Part shown: piece by piece, positions 6,843 through 14,961 of the stretch
Layout of the letters: each line of letters begins with the position of its first letter
Numbering within the stretch: position 1 is the first letter of the stretch
NCBI GenBank assembly: GCA_964544285.1
Contig: CAZJAQ010000025.1
Coordinates: 1-19,286 of the forward strand
Length of the DNA: 19,286 nt
Direction: 5' to 3'
Source of the DNA: CAYGVX01 sp964544285
GTDB taxonomy: Archaea; Thermoproteota; Bathyarchaeia; Bathyarchaeales; SOJC01
Notes under the pieces: model-generated
Seen by the model: only the letters and a program-made list of their open reading frames with translations
The model's database searches: none
What the model was told of the DNA's origin: nothing
Made by a program: the position numbers and the translations under genes

Positions 6843-7865
6843 GTGAACGTCGAAGAGCTGATTAAAGCACTCCCAAAGGCTGAACAGCACGTCCACATCG
6901 TTGGCTCAACAAGACCAGAGATGCTGCTCTGGCTCGCAGAAGAAAGCGGACGCGAAAAACCTTTTGAGACTGTAGAAGAAGCGAGCAGTTTCTTCCAGTA
7001 CCGCGACTTTCCTCACTTCATCACGACCTACTGCTCAGTCGTCGACTACATCACGAAGGAGACACAGTTCGAACGCATCACCTACGAACTTCTAGAATCT
7101 GACGCCCGCTGCAACGTCCGATATGTTGAGGCAAGCTTCTCCCCCTACGACCACATCCGAAAAGGACTCGACTATGGCAAAATGCTCGACGCCATAAACA
7201 GGGGCGCATGCAGAGCACGCAGCGACTTGGGCATCGAATGCAACATAAGAGTCGACCTCGTCCGAAACTACGGACCCGAAGTTGGAATGAAAATCCTCGA
7301 CTTAATTGAAGAAAAACACGACAACGTCGTCTCCGTCGACTTAGGAGGGAGCGAGGAGTTGTTCCCACCTAAACCCTACGTGTCTGTCTATCGTAGAGCC
7401 AAAGAGATGAGACTCCACCTAGTTGCTCACGCAGGAGAGGCAGCGGGACCCGAGAGCATTTGGGAGGCGGTGAGAGACCTCGACGTAGAGCGCGTAGGTC
7501 ACGGAGTCGCCGCCCACAACGACGTTAAACTGATGAACTATCTTCTGAAGAAAGACATCGTCATCGAAGCGTGTCCCACAAGCAACGTAAGAACCGGCGT
7601 CGTTGAGTCCATCGAGAACCATCCCATCAAAACTTTCCTGGAACGAGGACTCAAAGTAACCGTCAGCACCGACGACCCATCCATGTTCAACACAGACATG
7701 AACAGCGAGTATTTGCAGCTTCACCAGAAGCTCAACTTCACGGTTCCCGAGCTCTTCCAACTGAGCCTGAATGCAGTCGACTCTTCCTTCCTCCCCGAAG
7801 AAAAGAAAACTGAAATGCGCGAAGCCTTCACGAAAGAATACCAACGCCTCTGTGCCCGCACGTAA
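6843..7865 (+). CDS. Adenosine deaminase-family aminohydrolase
   Basis: The 340-residue enzyme of the metal-dependent amidohydrolase superfamily probably removes ammonia from a purine or related amine. Zinc ligands H16 and H18 (in EQHVHIVGS), H196 (HAGE), and D277 of TDDP are all present, as are the proton shuttle E199, H220 (VGHGV) and D278. CPTSN lies at about 244-248. All catalytic parts are intact, so I expect activity, but adenosine, adenine and aminodeoxyfutalosine deaminases share these motifs and the substrate cannot be fixed. GTG 6843 has GGTGAG at 6832-6837. It sits between two acyl-CoA dehydrogenase genes with gaps of about 60 bases on each side, an unexpected place for purine salvage. 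Confidence 0.85.
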   Translation: MNVEELIKALPKAEQHVHIVGSTRPEMLLWLAEESGREKPFETVEEASSFFQYRDFPHFITTYCSVVDYITKETQFERITYELLESDARCNVRYVEASFSPYDHIRKGLDYGKMLDAINRGACRARSDLGIECNIRVDLVRNYGPEVGMKILDLIEEKHDNVVSVDLGGSEELFPPKPYVSVYRRAKEMRLHLVAHAGEAAGPESIWEAVRDLDVERVGHGVAAHNDVKLMNYLLKKDIVIEACPTSNVRTGVVESIENHPIKTFLERGLKVTVSTDDPSMFNTDMNSEYLQLHQKLNFTVPELFQLSLNAVDSSFLPEEKKTEMREAFTKEYQRLCART

Positions 7866-7923
7866 AGTATATGAACTAATAGCCCGAAAGGAATACGTCT
7901 CAACGAGAAAGGAAGTGAAGCAA

Positions 7924-9078
7924 GTGCAGTTTGAGTTTAACGATGAACAGAAAGAAATCAAGAGAGCCATCAAAGAATTCTGCGAGAAAGAATTCACTCC
8001 CGAACTGGCTCTGGAATTCGACCAGAAAGAAGAATTCCCCATGGAACTTTACAAGAAAGCAGCTAAACTAGGGTTCACGAGCATGAGAATCCCCGAAGAA
8101 CACGGAGGGCAAGGCTACGGTCTCATAGAAGATTGCATAGTTGTCGAAGAAATGTGCCGAGCAGACCCAGGACTGGGAGCTGCAGTGTCCCTCGGAAACC
8201 TCATGATCCCAGACATCCTGCTGAAGCATGGAACGGAGGAACAGAAGAAAAAATGCATCCCACCTCTGGCCAGAGGCGACGCCGTGTCAGCTGCAGCCTT
8301 TACCGAACCCGAACATGGAAGCGACATAACTCGCATGGACACGACCGCCGTAAAAAGCGGAAATGAATGGACCATCAACGGAGGCAAAGAATTCATCACA
8401 AACGCTCCCATAGCCGATTTTCTCGTCATCTTATGCCAAACAGACCCCAACGCCACGCCACCACACCGAGGGCAAAGCCTCTTCTTAGTGGAGAAGGGCA
8501 CGCTTGGACTGGAAGCAACGAAGCTGCATGGCAAGATGGGCATCAAACCCTGCATCACAGGCTCTCTTTCTCTGTCCGACCTCAAAGTGCCAGATACAAA
8601 CCTCGTGGGCGAGCTGAACCGAGGCTTCTACTACGCGCTGGAGCTTTTCGACGGCACAAGGATCACTGTGGCTGCACAGGCCGTTGGGATGGCGCAGGGA
8701 GCTTTCGAGAGAGCTCTTCAATACGCTAAGAACCGTAAGCAGTTCGGCTCTCCGATCATCAGCTTTCAGGGCATATCCTTCAAGCTAGCCGAGATGGCGA
8801 TGAAAGTTGAGGCGGCAAGGCTTCTGACTTACAAGGCGGCTTGGCTCTATGATCAAGGAAAGGTTAGTCCGATGGCTACGTCTGTGGCTAAGGCTTATGC
8901 GGGCAGGGTTGCCATGGAAGTAACAGACGAGGCTATCCAAGTCTACGGCGGATACGGATATCTGGCAGACTACCACTTGGAACGTTTCCACCGCTGCGCA
9001 AAGATAACTGAGATTTACGAAGGCACAACTGAAATGCAGAAGCTGACGATAGTTAACTACCTAATGAAGTCAGCCTAG
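7924..9078 (+). CDS. Acyl-CoA dehydrogenase 2
   Basis: This is an FAD-dependent acyl-CoA dehydrogenase of 384 residues with the classic short-chain layout: AAAFTEPEHGSD (about 123-134), DGTRITVAAQAVG (243-255), RKQFGSPIISFQ (271-282), YGGYGYLADY (341-350) and IYEGTTEMQ (364-372) with catalytic base E366. The open frame extends upstream into the deaminase gene. I place the start at GTG 7924, where the protein begins MQFEFNDEQ as family members do and AAAGGAAG lies upstream; GTG 7915 is too close to that site. It differs from acyl-CoA dehydrogenase 1 in where its base sits, so the two probably take different substrates. Its last 26 bases overlap the end of the convergent regulator gene. Confidence 0.92.
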   Translation: MQFEFNDEQKEIKRAIKEFCEKEFTPELALEFDQKEEFPMELYKKAAKLGFTSMRIPEEHGGQGYGLIEDCIVVEEMCRADPGLGAAVSLGNLMIPDILLKHGTEEQKKKCIPPLARGDAVSAAAFTEPEHGSDITRMDTTAVKSGNEWTINGGKEFITNAPIADFLVILCQTDPNATPPHRGQSLFLVEKGTLGLEATKLHGKMGIKPCITGSLSLSDLKVPDTNLVGELNRGFYYALELFDGTRITVAAQAVGMAQGAFERALQYAKNRKQFGSPIISFQGISFKLAEMAMKVEAARLLTYKAAWLYDQGKVSPMATSVAKAYAGRVAMEVTDEAIQVYGGYGYLADYHLERFHRCAKITEIYEGTTEMQKLTIVNYLMKSA

Positions 9079-10207
9079 GAGCAACCTCTCGTTTTCCCTC
9101 TTTAACGAAGGTTTTTTCCTGCGTTATTAGGTCGTCAACTGTCTTCAAGTATTTTTCTTGCTCGTATAGCCAGGATTTGTTCTTGAAGTATTTGTAGGGT
9201 ATCGTGTAGCGGCGACTGGTTTCCATGTCTTGGAGGACGTATTCATACTTAACCAAGAAGCCTATCTTAATCAGTTCCCCCATGCTGTCCACGAACCTTC
9301 TAAGCTCTGCGAAAGGCAGGTAAATGTAGGCGAACAGCGACGGTTTTCCGAAAATCTTGCCCAAAGAGAGAGCGAAGGGCTTGTTCAAGAGGGACCGTGC
9401 GAACCTTGCCATGTTGTCTAGATTTTCAAACGTGAACGTGAAGAAGAAGCCATTAGAGTTTGCTCTGTCGAAGGGATAGTAAATTACTTGGAAATCTTCC
9501 AGCAACTGTTGGTCGATAATGTGTCTGTCGTAATGGTATTTGATCAGGGGTACGGTGGTCTTCAGCTTCGTAGCTATTGCCTTCAGGCTTATCGTGGCGT
9601 CAGTCTCGAGTTCTTTCAGAATAAAAATGTCGGTTGCGTCCCCTTTCACTGGGTATTCAGCAGGGTCTTTTAGAGTGAAGGGCAATTCAGTTCCTTCAGT
9701 CTGGGCTTCTTGGACCCATTCCTTCCAGAAGAAACCCCACTCTCTTGAATTTTGGTCGTACCAATCACATTTCAGGTTGACTGTTTGGAAGCAGGTTGAC
9801 CAGTGGTGCTGAATGTGTTCTGCAACTCCTTCGCTCTCTAACTCTTGCAGAAATCGTTCAAAATCATGGCAGTGCGGTGTCGGAACGGCGAAAATCGCGG
9901 CGCATCCTTCATATGCTCCGAAGCATCGAGAGATGTAGATTAGGTAATCATGCGCATCTAAGCATTCGTAGAGCAAGTTTTCGTGGCCTTGAAAAGCTTT
10001 TGCGAGGACTATTACTTTTTTGAGGCCTATGTTTGTGTGGTAAACGTTTGTTAACAGAAAAACTTGGGGGAGCATCCGTTTTAGTCTTCTGCGCAATGTG
10101 GCCTCAGGCACGCTGAGTTTTCTCGCAACCGTCGATATGTTCCGTGGACCGTAGATTCCTACGCCCTCGAGTATCTTCAAATCGAAAAAGTCTAGGCTTC
10201 TTTGCAT
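9053..10207 (-). CDS. Two-module Lrp/AsnC-like winged-helix regulator
   Basis: The 384-residue protein has an N-terminal AsnC-type helix-turn-helix (about 5-45, with LKILEGVGIYG, NISTVARKL and VPEATLRRRL) and a second in the middle (about 188-232, with DIFILKELE, ISLKAIATKL and VPLIKYHYDRHI). Each is followed by an alpha/beta region of roughly 140 residues. It reads as a duplicated DNA-binding plus ligand-sensing unit in one chain, so one polypeptide could act as a pseudo-dimer. ATG 10207 has GGAG about 8-11 bases before it. It faces the acyl-CoA operon tail to tail and is the best local candidate for its control. The exact family and ligand are not known to me. Confidence 0.7.
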   Translation of the reverse strand: MQRSLDFFDLKILEGVGIYGPRNISTVARKLSVPEATLRRRLKRMLPQVFLLTNVYHTNIGLKKVIVLAKAFQGHENLLYECLDAHDYLIYISRCFGAYEGCAAIFAVPTPHCHDFERFLQELESEGVAEHIQHHWSTCFQTVNLKCDWYDQNSREWGFFWKEWVQEAQTEGTELPFTLKDPAEYPVKGDATDIFILKELETDATISLKAIATKLKTTVPLIKYHYDRHIIDQQLLEDFQVIYYPFDRANSNGFFFTFTFENLDNMARFARSLLNKPFALSLGKIFGKPSLFAYIYLPFAELRRFVDSMGELIKIGFLVKYEYVLQDMETSRRYTIPYKYFKNKSWLYEQEKYLKTVDDLITQEKTFVKEGKREVAPRLTSLGS

Positions 10208-10255
10208 TCCTATCGCTCCAGTCTGTATTTAGCTATCAACGGATGCTTTTTAACT

Positions 10256-10453
10256 TTATCTAGGTATTCCGCCGCCCGGGACTGGGTCTCCTCCACCCGT
10301 AGATGTTGAGTTTCCGTCCCCGTCTAGTACTAGCCTACTCGAGTCGTAGGTAGCTAGGGTGCTTACGCAGGAGTAGATGGGTGCGGCGAAGAGGTTAACG
10401 GTTGTTGCGGCGGCGATGAGCAGGAAGGCAAGGAGCAGAATCTTCCATTTCAA
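10256..10453 (-). CDS. Short exported peptide with Gly/Pro-rich tail
   Basis: The 65-residue product has a textbook signal peptide: MKWK, then a hydrophobic stretch to about residue 23 and an AAP cleavage region. About 40 mature residues follow, with one cysteine, a DGDGNSTSTGGG segment and a final PVPGGGIPR. The TTG start is supported by a perfect GGAGGTGA (10460-10467) with a 6-base spacer, so the gene is real despite its size. I know no family. It could be a small surface peptide or a secreted signal. It diverges from the small gene at 10572. Confidence 0.6.
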   Translation of the reverse strand: MKWKILLLAFLLIAAATTVNLFAAPIYSCVSTLATYDSSRLVLDGDGNSTSTGGGDPVPGGGIPR

Positions 10454-10488
10454 TGCCAGTCACCTCCTTTCTCCCTTTAATTTTTCTT

Positions 10489-10498
10489 ACAAATATTG
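10489..10498 (-). promoter_or_regulatory. TATA box of the exported-peptide gene
   Basis: Read on the minus strand, CAATATTTGT is centred about 40 bases before TTG 10453. Transcription would start just before the GGAGGTGA site. Confidence 0.35.
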
Positions 10499-10516
10499 AT
10501 AATAGCAGACGAAAAG

Positions 10517-10526
10517 TTAAATATAT
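10517..10526 (+). promoter_or_regulatory. TATA box of the gene at 10572
   Basis: TTAAATATAT lies about 50 bases before GTG 10572. This leaves a leader of roughly 25 bases that contains the AAGGAG ribosome site. Confidence 0.45.
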
Positions 10527-10571
10527 CCCTCTAATGAATGCGTAATCCACCTCCAGCCAAGGAGATTTTAG

Positions 10572-10919
10572 GTGGTAGCGTTGAGAGCCGATAAACGCAA
10601 TCAAAAAAAGCTGTTATACGTTTTAGATGAAAGCATGAGGAATATCTTCGGTGAAACCACAGCCAAAGCGGTCTACTACCATCTACAACAAGGATACCTG
10701 CTGAAGTTCGAAGACATTCCAGAAAAGCCGCAAATTTTCGCTAAAGCCATCAGAGAGATATTCGGAGAAGCAGGTGCTGACGTAATCGAAACGTTGCTTG
10801 TGAGAAATCTCTGCGAAAAATTCGGAGTAAAAGGACAGGGAAAGGGTGCAGATAGATTAGCCGACTGCATGGATGAAATAAAGCTGCATGTATCAAAAGC
10901 GACTGGAGAAAAAAGGTAA
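10572..10919 (+). CDS. Small conserved archaeal protein, NitrOD5-like
   Basis: The 115-residue, soluble, mostly helical protein has two related stretches: NIFGETTAKAVYYHL near residue 24 and EIFGEAGADVIETLL near 62, separated by FEDIPEKPQIF. This pattern (a helix with FGE, IP.KP.xF, a second FGE helix and a late basic helix) reminds me of archaeal output domains such as NitrOD5, but that is from memory. GTG 10572 has AAGGAGA (10559-10565). It converges with the M20 gene, leaving only 17 bases between the stops. Role unknown. Confidence 0.6.
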   Translation: MVALRADKRNQKKLLYVLDESMRNIFGETTAKAVYYHLQQGYLLKFEDIPEKPQIFAKAIREIFGEAGADVIETLLVRNLCEKFGVKGQGKGADRLADCMDEIKLHVSKATGEKR

Positions 10920-10936
10920 CCCTCGATTAGCACTCT

Positions 10937-12358
10937 CTAGCGCATTTTAGACAGGTTTTCCAGGATTGCTACATAGGATTTCTCGAGGGTGCACAGCCCA
11001 CCTGTGGGTCCCCCTTCTTGGACGACAAGGTATTCGTTTGGTGCGTGAGCTCTTCCACCATGACCTAAACCACCAATGACGAAGGGTAAGTTTAAGGGTT
11101 CACGGTTGAACATGCAGAAGGGAGCGCTGCCAGCCGTGTGAGGCCATATTTCTGGCTCATAGCCGAGTTCTCGGTAGGCTTTTATGACTGCTTGGGCGGC
11201 GGGGTGTTTTACGCTTGTCTTTGCCCATCCGTAGCCTTCTTCAAGCTCCACAATCTTAACCTCCTTGAAGCCATGTTTGTCGAGATGCCTCCTTATTCTC
11301 GGTATGACTTCCTCAACCGTCATGTTGGGAACGAGTCTGACGTCGACTTTAGCCGTGATTTTGTAGGGTAGCACGGTTTTGGTTCCCGGTCCGGTGTAGC
11401 CGCCCCAAATGCCGTTAATGTTCAAAGTCGGGGAATAGAGATACTTTAGCAACGCCTCTTTACCATGAGTGCCATCGATGAACCTCTCGACCTTCATCAT
11501 ATCCTTGACTAAGTCTTCGTCGAAAGTCTTCTCCAGTTTTTTAAGCAGTTCCTCATCCTCCCTGCTTGGGGGCAAAGCGTTTTCGTAGAAGCCGTCGATC
11601 AAGACTCTGTTTCCGTCTTTCGTGGTCATGGTGCTCAGGGCTTGTATCATGCGCCAAGCGGGACTGTCCACCCAAGCTTTGTTGCTTCCGTGGACGTCGA
11701 ATTGGGTCGGTCCGTATCCCCAAGTTTTTCCGTCGAGTTCCAGCTCGAAATAGACTATTCCTTTGACACCCAGCTCCATCATCACCTTTCCTTTCTGGTC
11801 TTGGTCGGCAGACGGAAAGAGGACGGCGTCGGCTTTCTTCAGTTCGTCTTCGTTTTTTTCGATAAACTCGGGTAAGTGTCTGCTGCCCAGTTCTTCTTCT
11901 CCTTCCGCGACGAACATCAGGTTTACTGGCATTTCCTCGCCTACGTCTTTGATGGATTCGCAGGCGTTCAAGAAGGCGCGTAGCTCTCCTTTAGTGTTGA
12001 TCGCTCCTCTTGCGACGAGACAGTCGCCGAAAGGGGGCATGTTGACCACTCTGCCGTCTAAGGGTGGGACAGTCCAGCCGGGGTCGTCGACGGGTTGGGT
12101 GTCGTACATGAAGTAGATGATTATGGTCTTGTCTGCGCCCGCATCATAGTGTCCGTAAACTACGGGGAACCCCGAGGTTTCGACAAGTCGCGGGTTTTTG
12201 CATCCGAGGTCTTCGAGGTAGCTTTTCACTAGTTTGGCGCACTCTCTGACTCCTCTGTTTTCGGCTGAGATTGAGGGTTGTCGAACGAATTCTTGAAGCT
12301 TGTCAAGATGCTCGCGATAGTGTTGGTCGATATGCTTGAAAATTTTTTCTCTCCGCAA
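10937..12358 (-). CDS. M20-family metallohydrolase with altered metal ligands
   Basis: The 473-residue protein has the two-domain M20 plan. M20 enzymes cut dipeptides or remove acyl groups with two zinc ions. Usually the first ligands lie in GHYD and RGAxDDKG. Here the first place reads YFMYDTQP, with M84 for histidine and D86 kept, and the second RGAINTKG, with N121 for aspartate. EGEEELGS (152-159, catalytic glutamates), D185/D187 and RAHAPNEY (H438) remain. Either this is a subfamily with a changed metal site or an enzyme acting with one metal. Curiously GHYD does occur 15 residues earlier (69-72). The TTG start has GGTGAAGG upstream. It diverges from iorA. Confidence 0.8.
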   Translation of the reverse strand: MRREKIFKHIDQHYREHLDKLQEFVRQPSISAENRGVRECAKLVKSYLEDLGCKNPRLVETSGFPVVYGHYDAGADKTIIIYFMYDTQPVDDPGWTVPPLDGRVVNMPPFGDCLVARGAINTKGELRAFLNACESIKDVGEEMPVNLMFVAEGEEELGSRHLPEFIEKNEDELKKADAVLFPSADQDQKGKVMMELGVKGIVYFELELDGKTWGYGPTQFDVHGSNKAWVDSPAWRMIQALSTMTTKDGNRVLIDGFYENALPPSREDEELLKKLEKTFDEDLVKDMMKVERFIDGTHGKEALLKYLYSPTLNINGIWGGYTGPGTKTVLPYKITAKVDVRLVPNMTVEEVIPRIRRHLDKHGFKEVKIVELEEGYGWAKTSVKHPAAQAVIKAYRELGYEPEIWPHTAGSAPFCMFNREPLNLPFVIGGLGHGGRAHAPNEYLVVQEGGPTGGLCTLEKSYVAILENLSKMR

Positions 12359-12394
12359 GTGTCCTTCACCGCAATCAGACTTTGGCAGGGTTTG

Positions 12395-12404
12395 TTAATA
12401 ATAT
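12395..12404 (-). promoter_or_regulatory. TATA box of the M20 gene
   Basis: On the minus strand ATATTATTAA is centred about 41 bases before TTG 12358, leaving a short leader that contains the ribosome site. Confidence 0.4.
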
Positions 12405-12435
12405 CTTTGCTGGTCTAAGATGCTCCTTGTCGAAA

Positions 12436-12443
12436 CTTATATC
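12436..12443 (+). promoter_or_regulatory. TATA box of iorAB
   Basis: CTTATATC lies about 50 bases before TTG 12491. Transcription would begin near 12466, just before GGAGG at 12478-12482. Confidence 0.4.
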
Positions 12444-12490
12444 AGAGGCTTTCTTCATGAACTGTTTTCTCAAGACGGAGGGTTACTGTT

Positions 12491-14368
12491 TTGCCTAATC
12501 TCAGTGTGTTGCTAAAAGACGAGAAGGGGAGGCGTGTTCTCCTCTTGGGCAACGAGGCGATAGCTCGGGGCGCCCTCGAAGCTGGAATCGGTGTCATGAC
12601 CACCTATCCTGGCACTCCGGCGTCTGAAATAGGCGATTCCCTCTCTGCCATCGCAAAGGACGCAGGTTTGTACATGGAGTATTCCGTCAACGAGATTGTG
12701 GCTGTGGAAATGGCTGCAGGCGCTGCCATCTGCGGCGTTCGAGCGCTCACTGCCATGAAGCATGTTGGCTTGAACGTGGCTGCTGACGCGGTTATGACGC
12801 TTGCGTACGTGGGTGTTCGCGGAGGCATGGTGATAGTCACGGCTGACGACCCAGAGTGCTACAGTTCCCAGAACGAGCAGGACAACCGCTACTACGCGCT
12901 GCTCTCCAAGCTACCCCTCTTGGAACCCTCCAATGCTCAAGAAGCAAAAGACATGGTTCCCTATGCAGTAAGAATCTCGGAGGAGCTTCAACTACCCGTT
13001 CTACTCCGCACGACCACCCGTGTAAGCCACACTCGTGGACCTGTGACCTATGGCGCTTTGGAAAAAATTAACTTGAAGGGCGAATTCGTCAAAGACGCTA
13101 AACGTTTCGTCATGGTTCCAGCCCACGCTCGCATACAACACAAAACCTTGCTCCAAAAAGTGGAACATGCCAAAAAAATCTCGGAAAACTCACCATACAA
13201 CAAAGCAGTGAGGCAGGGCAGGGGTGTTGGAATCGTTTCTTCTGGTGGAGCCTACAATTATGTCGCTGAAGCAGTGGAATTCTTAGGCTTGGATGCTGGA
13301 ATTCTTAAACTCGGGATGACTCATCCTCTTCCAGAACACAAAATCGCCGACTTCCTGAAAGTCTACGAAAAAATCGTCGTTGTAGAGGAGTTGGCGCCAT
13401 ACTTAGAGTTACAGGTGAGAGCAATTGCTAAGGAACATTCACCGAATGTAGAAATTTATGGGAAGATGAAAGAGCTTTTCTTCCCCCATTTTGGCGAATT
13501 GTCAACCCGCTTAGTGGTCGAGGCTTTGGCTCGGATAACTGGCAAGAAGTCACAAATAGATTTTGGGGCGATTGATGAGAAATACAGCCAAACGAGCAAG
13601 GTTCTGTTGCCCCGACCGCCCATTCTCTGCCCGGGCTGTCCTCACAGGGTCTCGTTCCACGTGATAAAAACTGCCACCGGCGGAAAAGCAGTGGTGCCCA
13701 CGGACATCGGCTGCTACGCTTTGGGAATTCAGCCTCCGCTTATGGTTGGTGATGTGCTCATCTGCATGGGCGCAAGCATAGGAACCGCTGGAGGGATAAA
13801 CAGAGTCACTGGCTCGGACACGGTGGCTGTGGTTGGCGATTCAACTTTCTTCCACGCCGCCATGCCCGGTCTCGCCAACGCAGTCTACAACAACCACAAA
13901 GTCACGCTGGTGGTGTTGGACAACCTCACGACCGCTATGACAGGCCATCAACCCCATCCCGGAACGGGAAAGACGGGCATGGGAGCAGAAGACAACCGAA
14001 TCTTGATAGAAGACGTAGCCCGAGGACTGGGCGTCAAACACGTTAAAGTAGTCGACCCCTTCAAGGTCAAAGAAGCCAATAGCATTCTCAAAGAAGCCCT
14101 GAAAACTCCTGGACCGTCGGTGGTGGTCTTCCGTGCACCATGCACATTACTGGTCTTGAGGGAAAGACGGAAGAAAGGAATCAAAGTCGAGCCGATGAAG
14201 ATTACGGACGAATGCAACAACTGTATGGCATGCGTCAAACTGACTGGTTGCCCAGCGCTCGTTCCGAAGGAGGGTAAGCTGACGATTGACGAGTCGCTCT
14301 GCACCTCCTGCACTTTTTGCGCTGCAGTTTGTCCCTACAGAGCCATTCAGGGAGGCGAGACAAGATGA
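12491..14368 (+). CDS. iorA: Indolepyruvate ferredoxin oxidoreductase, alpha subunit
   Basis: With IorB it converts aryl-pyruvates (from Trp, Phe, Tyr) plus CoA to aryl-acetyl-CoA, CO2 and reduced ferredoxin in the cytoplasm. The length of 625 residues is typical. The thiamine-diphosphate pyrimidine domain is N-terminal, with E68 in YSVNEIVAVE. The pyrophosphate domain has CPGCPHR (380-386), GCYALG (407-412), GDS (449-451) and DNLTTAMTGHQ (477-487). The C-terminal ferredoxin domain binds two 4Fe-4S clusters through C575/C578/C581/C587 and C604/C607/C610/C614. The TTG start has GGAGG 8 bases upstream. Its stop overlaps the iorB start (ATGA), so expression is coupled. No key residue is missing. 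Confidence 0.95.
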   Translation: MPNLSVLLKDEKGRRVLLLGNEAIARGALEAGIGVMTTYPGTPASEIGDSLSAIAKDAGLYMEYSVNEIVAVEMAAGAAICGVRALTAMKHVGLNVAADAVMTLAYVGVRGGMVIVTADDPECYSSQNEQDNRYYALLSKLPLLEPSNAQEAKDMVPYAVRISEELQLPVLLRTTTRVSHTRGPVTYGALEKINLKGEFVKDAKRFVMVPAHARIQHKTLLQKVEHAKKISENSPYNKAVRQGRGVGIVSSGGAYNYVAEAVEFLGLDAGILKLGMTHPLPEHKIADFLKVYEKIVVVEELAPYLELQVRAIAKEHSPNVEIYGKMKELFFPHFGELSTRLVVEALARITGKKSQIDFGAIDEKYSQTSKVLLPRPPILCPGCPHRVSFHVIKTATGGKAVVPTDIGCYALGIQPPLMVGDVLICMGASIGTAGGINRVTGSDTVAVVGDSTFFHAAMPGLANAVYNNHKVTLVVLDNLTTAMTGHQPHPGTGKTGMGAEDNRILIEDVARGLGVKHVKVVDPFKVKEANSILKEALKTPGPSVVVFRAPCTLLVLRERRKKGIKVEPMKITDECNNCMACVKLTGCPALVPKEGKLTIDESLCTSCTFCAAVCPYRAIQGGETR

Positions 14369-14961
14369 AAGCCTGCAACATCGTGTTTGCTGGAGTGGGC
14401 GGGCAGGGGATACTGTTGGCTGCAGAGGTTCTAGGCACCGCGGCGGTTAAAGAAGGCTACAACGTGCGTGTGAGCGAGCTCCACGGCATGGCTCAACGAG
14501 GCGGCGCCGTCGTCTCCCACGTACGCATAGGCGAAAAAGCGCTTGCACCCACAGTTTTAGAAGGCACAGCAGACGTCATCGTCAGCTTCGAGCCCATGGA
14601 AGCTCTTCGCAACATAAAGTTCGCCTCGCAAAAAACAACGATACTCGTGAACACTACGCCCTTCAAAATCAGCGGAACCGAATACCCAGACGTAAAGAAA
14701 ATTCTGGAACAAGTCCGCGGCTTCACAGAAAAGGTAGTCACAATCGACGCTGAGGCTTTAGCGAAAAAGGCGGGCACGGCGATGGCTCAGAACATCGTTA
14801 TGACAGGCGCGTTGGCAGCCACTGGAATCCTACCCGTGAAATTCGAGATATTGAAAGTAGCCTTGCGCGAGTTGGTGCCTGCAAAATATGTGGACACGAA
14901 CATGAGAGCCTTCGAGCTGGGATACGAAGCATTCAATGCTTCTTCACGTCGTTTTAGGTAG
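14365..14961 (+). CDS. iorB: Indolepyruvate ferredoxin oxidoreductase, beta subunit
   Basis: This is the partner of IorA, 198 residues. AGVGGQGILLAAEVLG near the N-terminus is the glycine-rich loop of the 2-oxoacid oxidoreductase gamma-type domain, and ELHGMAQRGGAVVSHVR is the second family signature. A longer frame exists from 14317, but ATG 14365 overlaps the iorA stop as ATGA, with GGAGG just upstream, and gives the family's usual N-terminus. The product aryl-acetyl-CoA could be turned to free acid and ATP by the PaaK-like or another acyl-CoA synthetase. The last 8 bases overlap the convergent DUF4430 gene. Confidence 0.94.
   Translation: MKACNIVFAGVGGQGILLAAEVLGTAAVKEGYNVRVSELHGMAQRGGAVVSHVRIGEKALAPTVLEGTADVIVSFEPMEALRNIKFASQKTTILVNTTPFKISGTEYPDVKKILEQVRGFTEKVVTIDAEALAKKAGTAMAQNIVMTGALAATGILPVKFEILKVALRELVPAKYVDTNMRAFELGYEAFNASSRRFR

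Noticed and set aside
7419..8042. 207-residue frame on the minus strand
   Set aside because: It is antisense to the deaminase and dehydrogenase 2 genes, both of which have full catalytic motifs.
10324..10333. Palindrome CTAGTACTAG
   Set aside because: It lies inside the coding part of the exported-peptide gene and is short enough for chance.
10538..10545. ATGCGTA resembling the arm of the 5548-5577 palindrome
   Set aside because: Only one arm is present, and its distance from the TATA box differs; chance is likely for a 7-mer.
10395..10604. 69-residue minus-strand frame across the divergent promoter
   Set aside because: It runs through both TATA boxes and ribosome sites of the flanking genes; the GGAGGTGA site supports the other frame.
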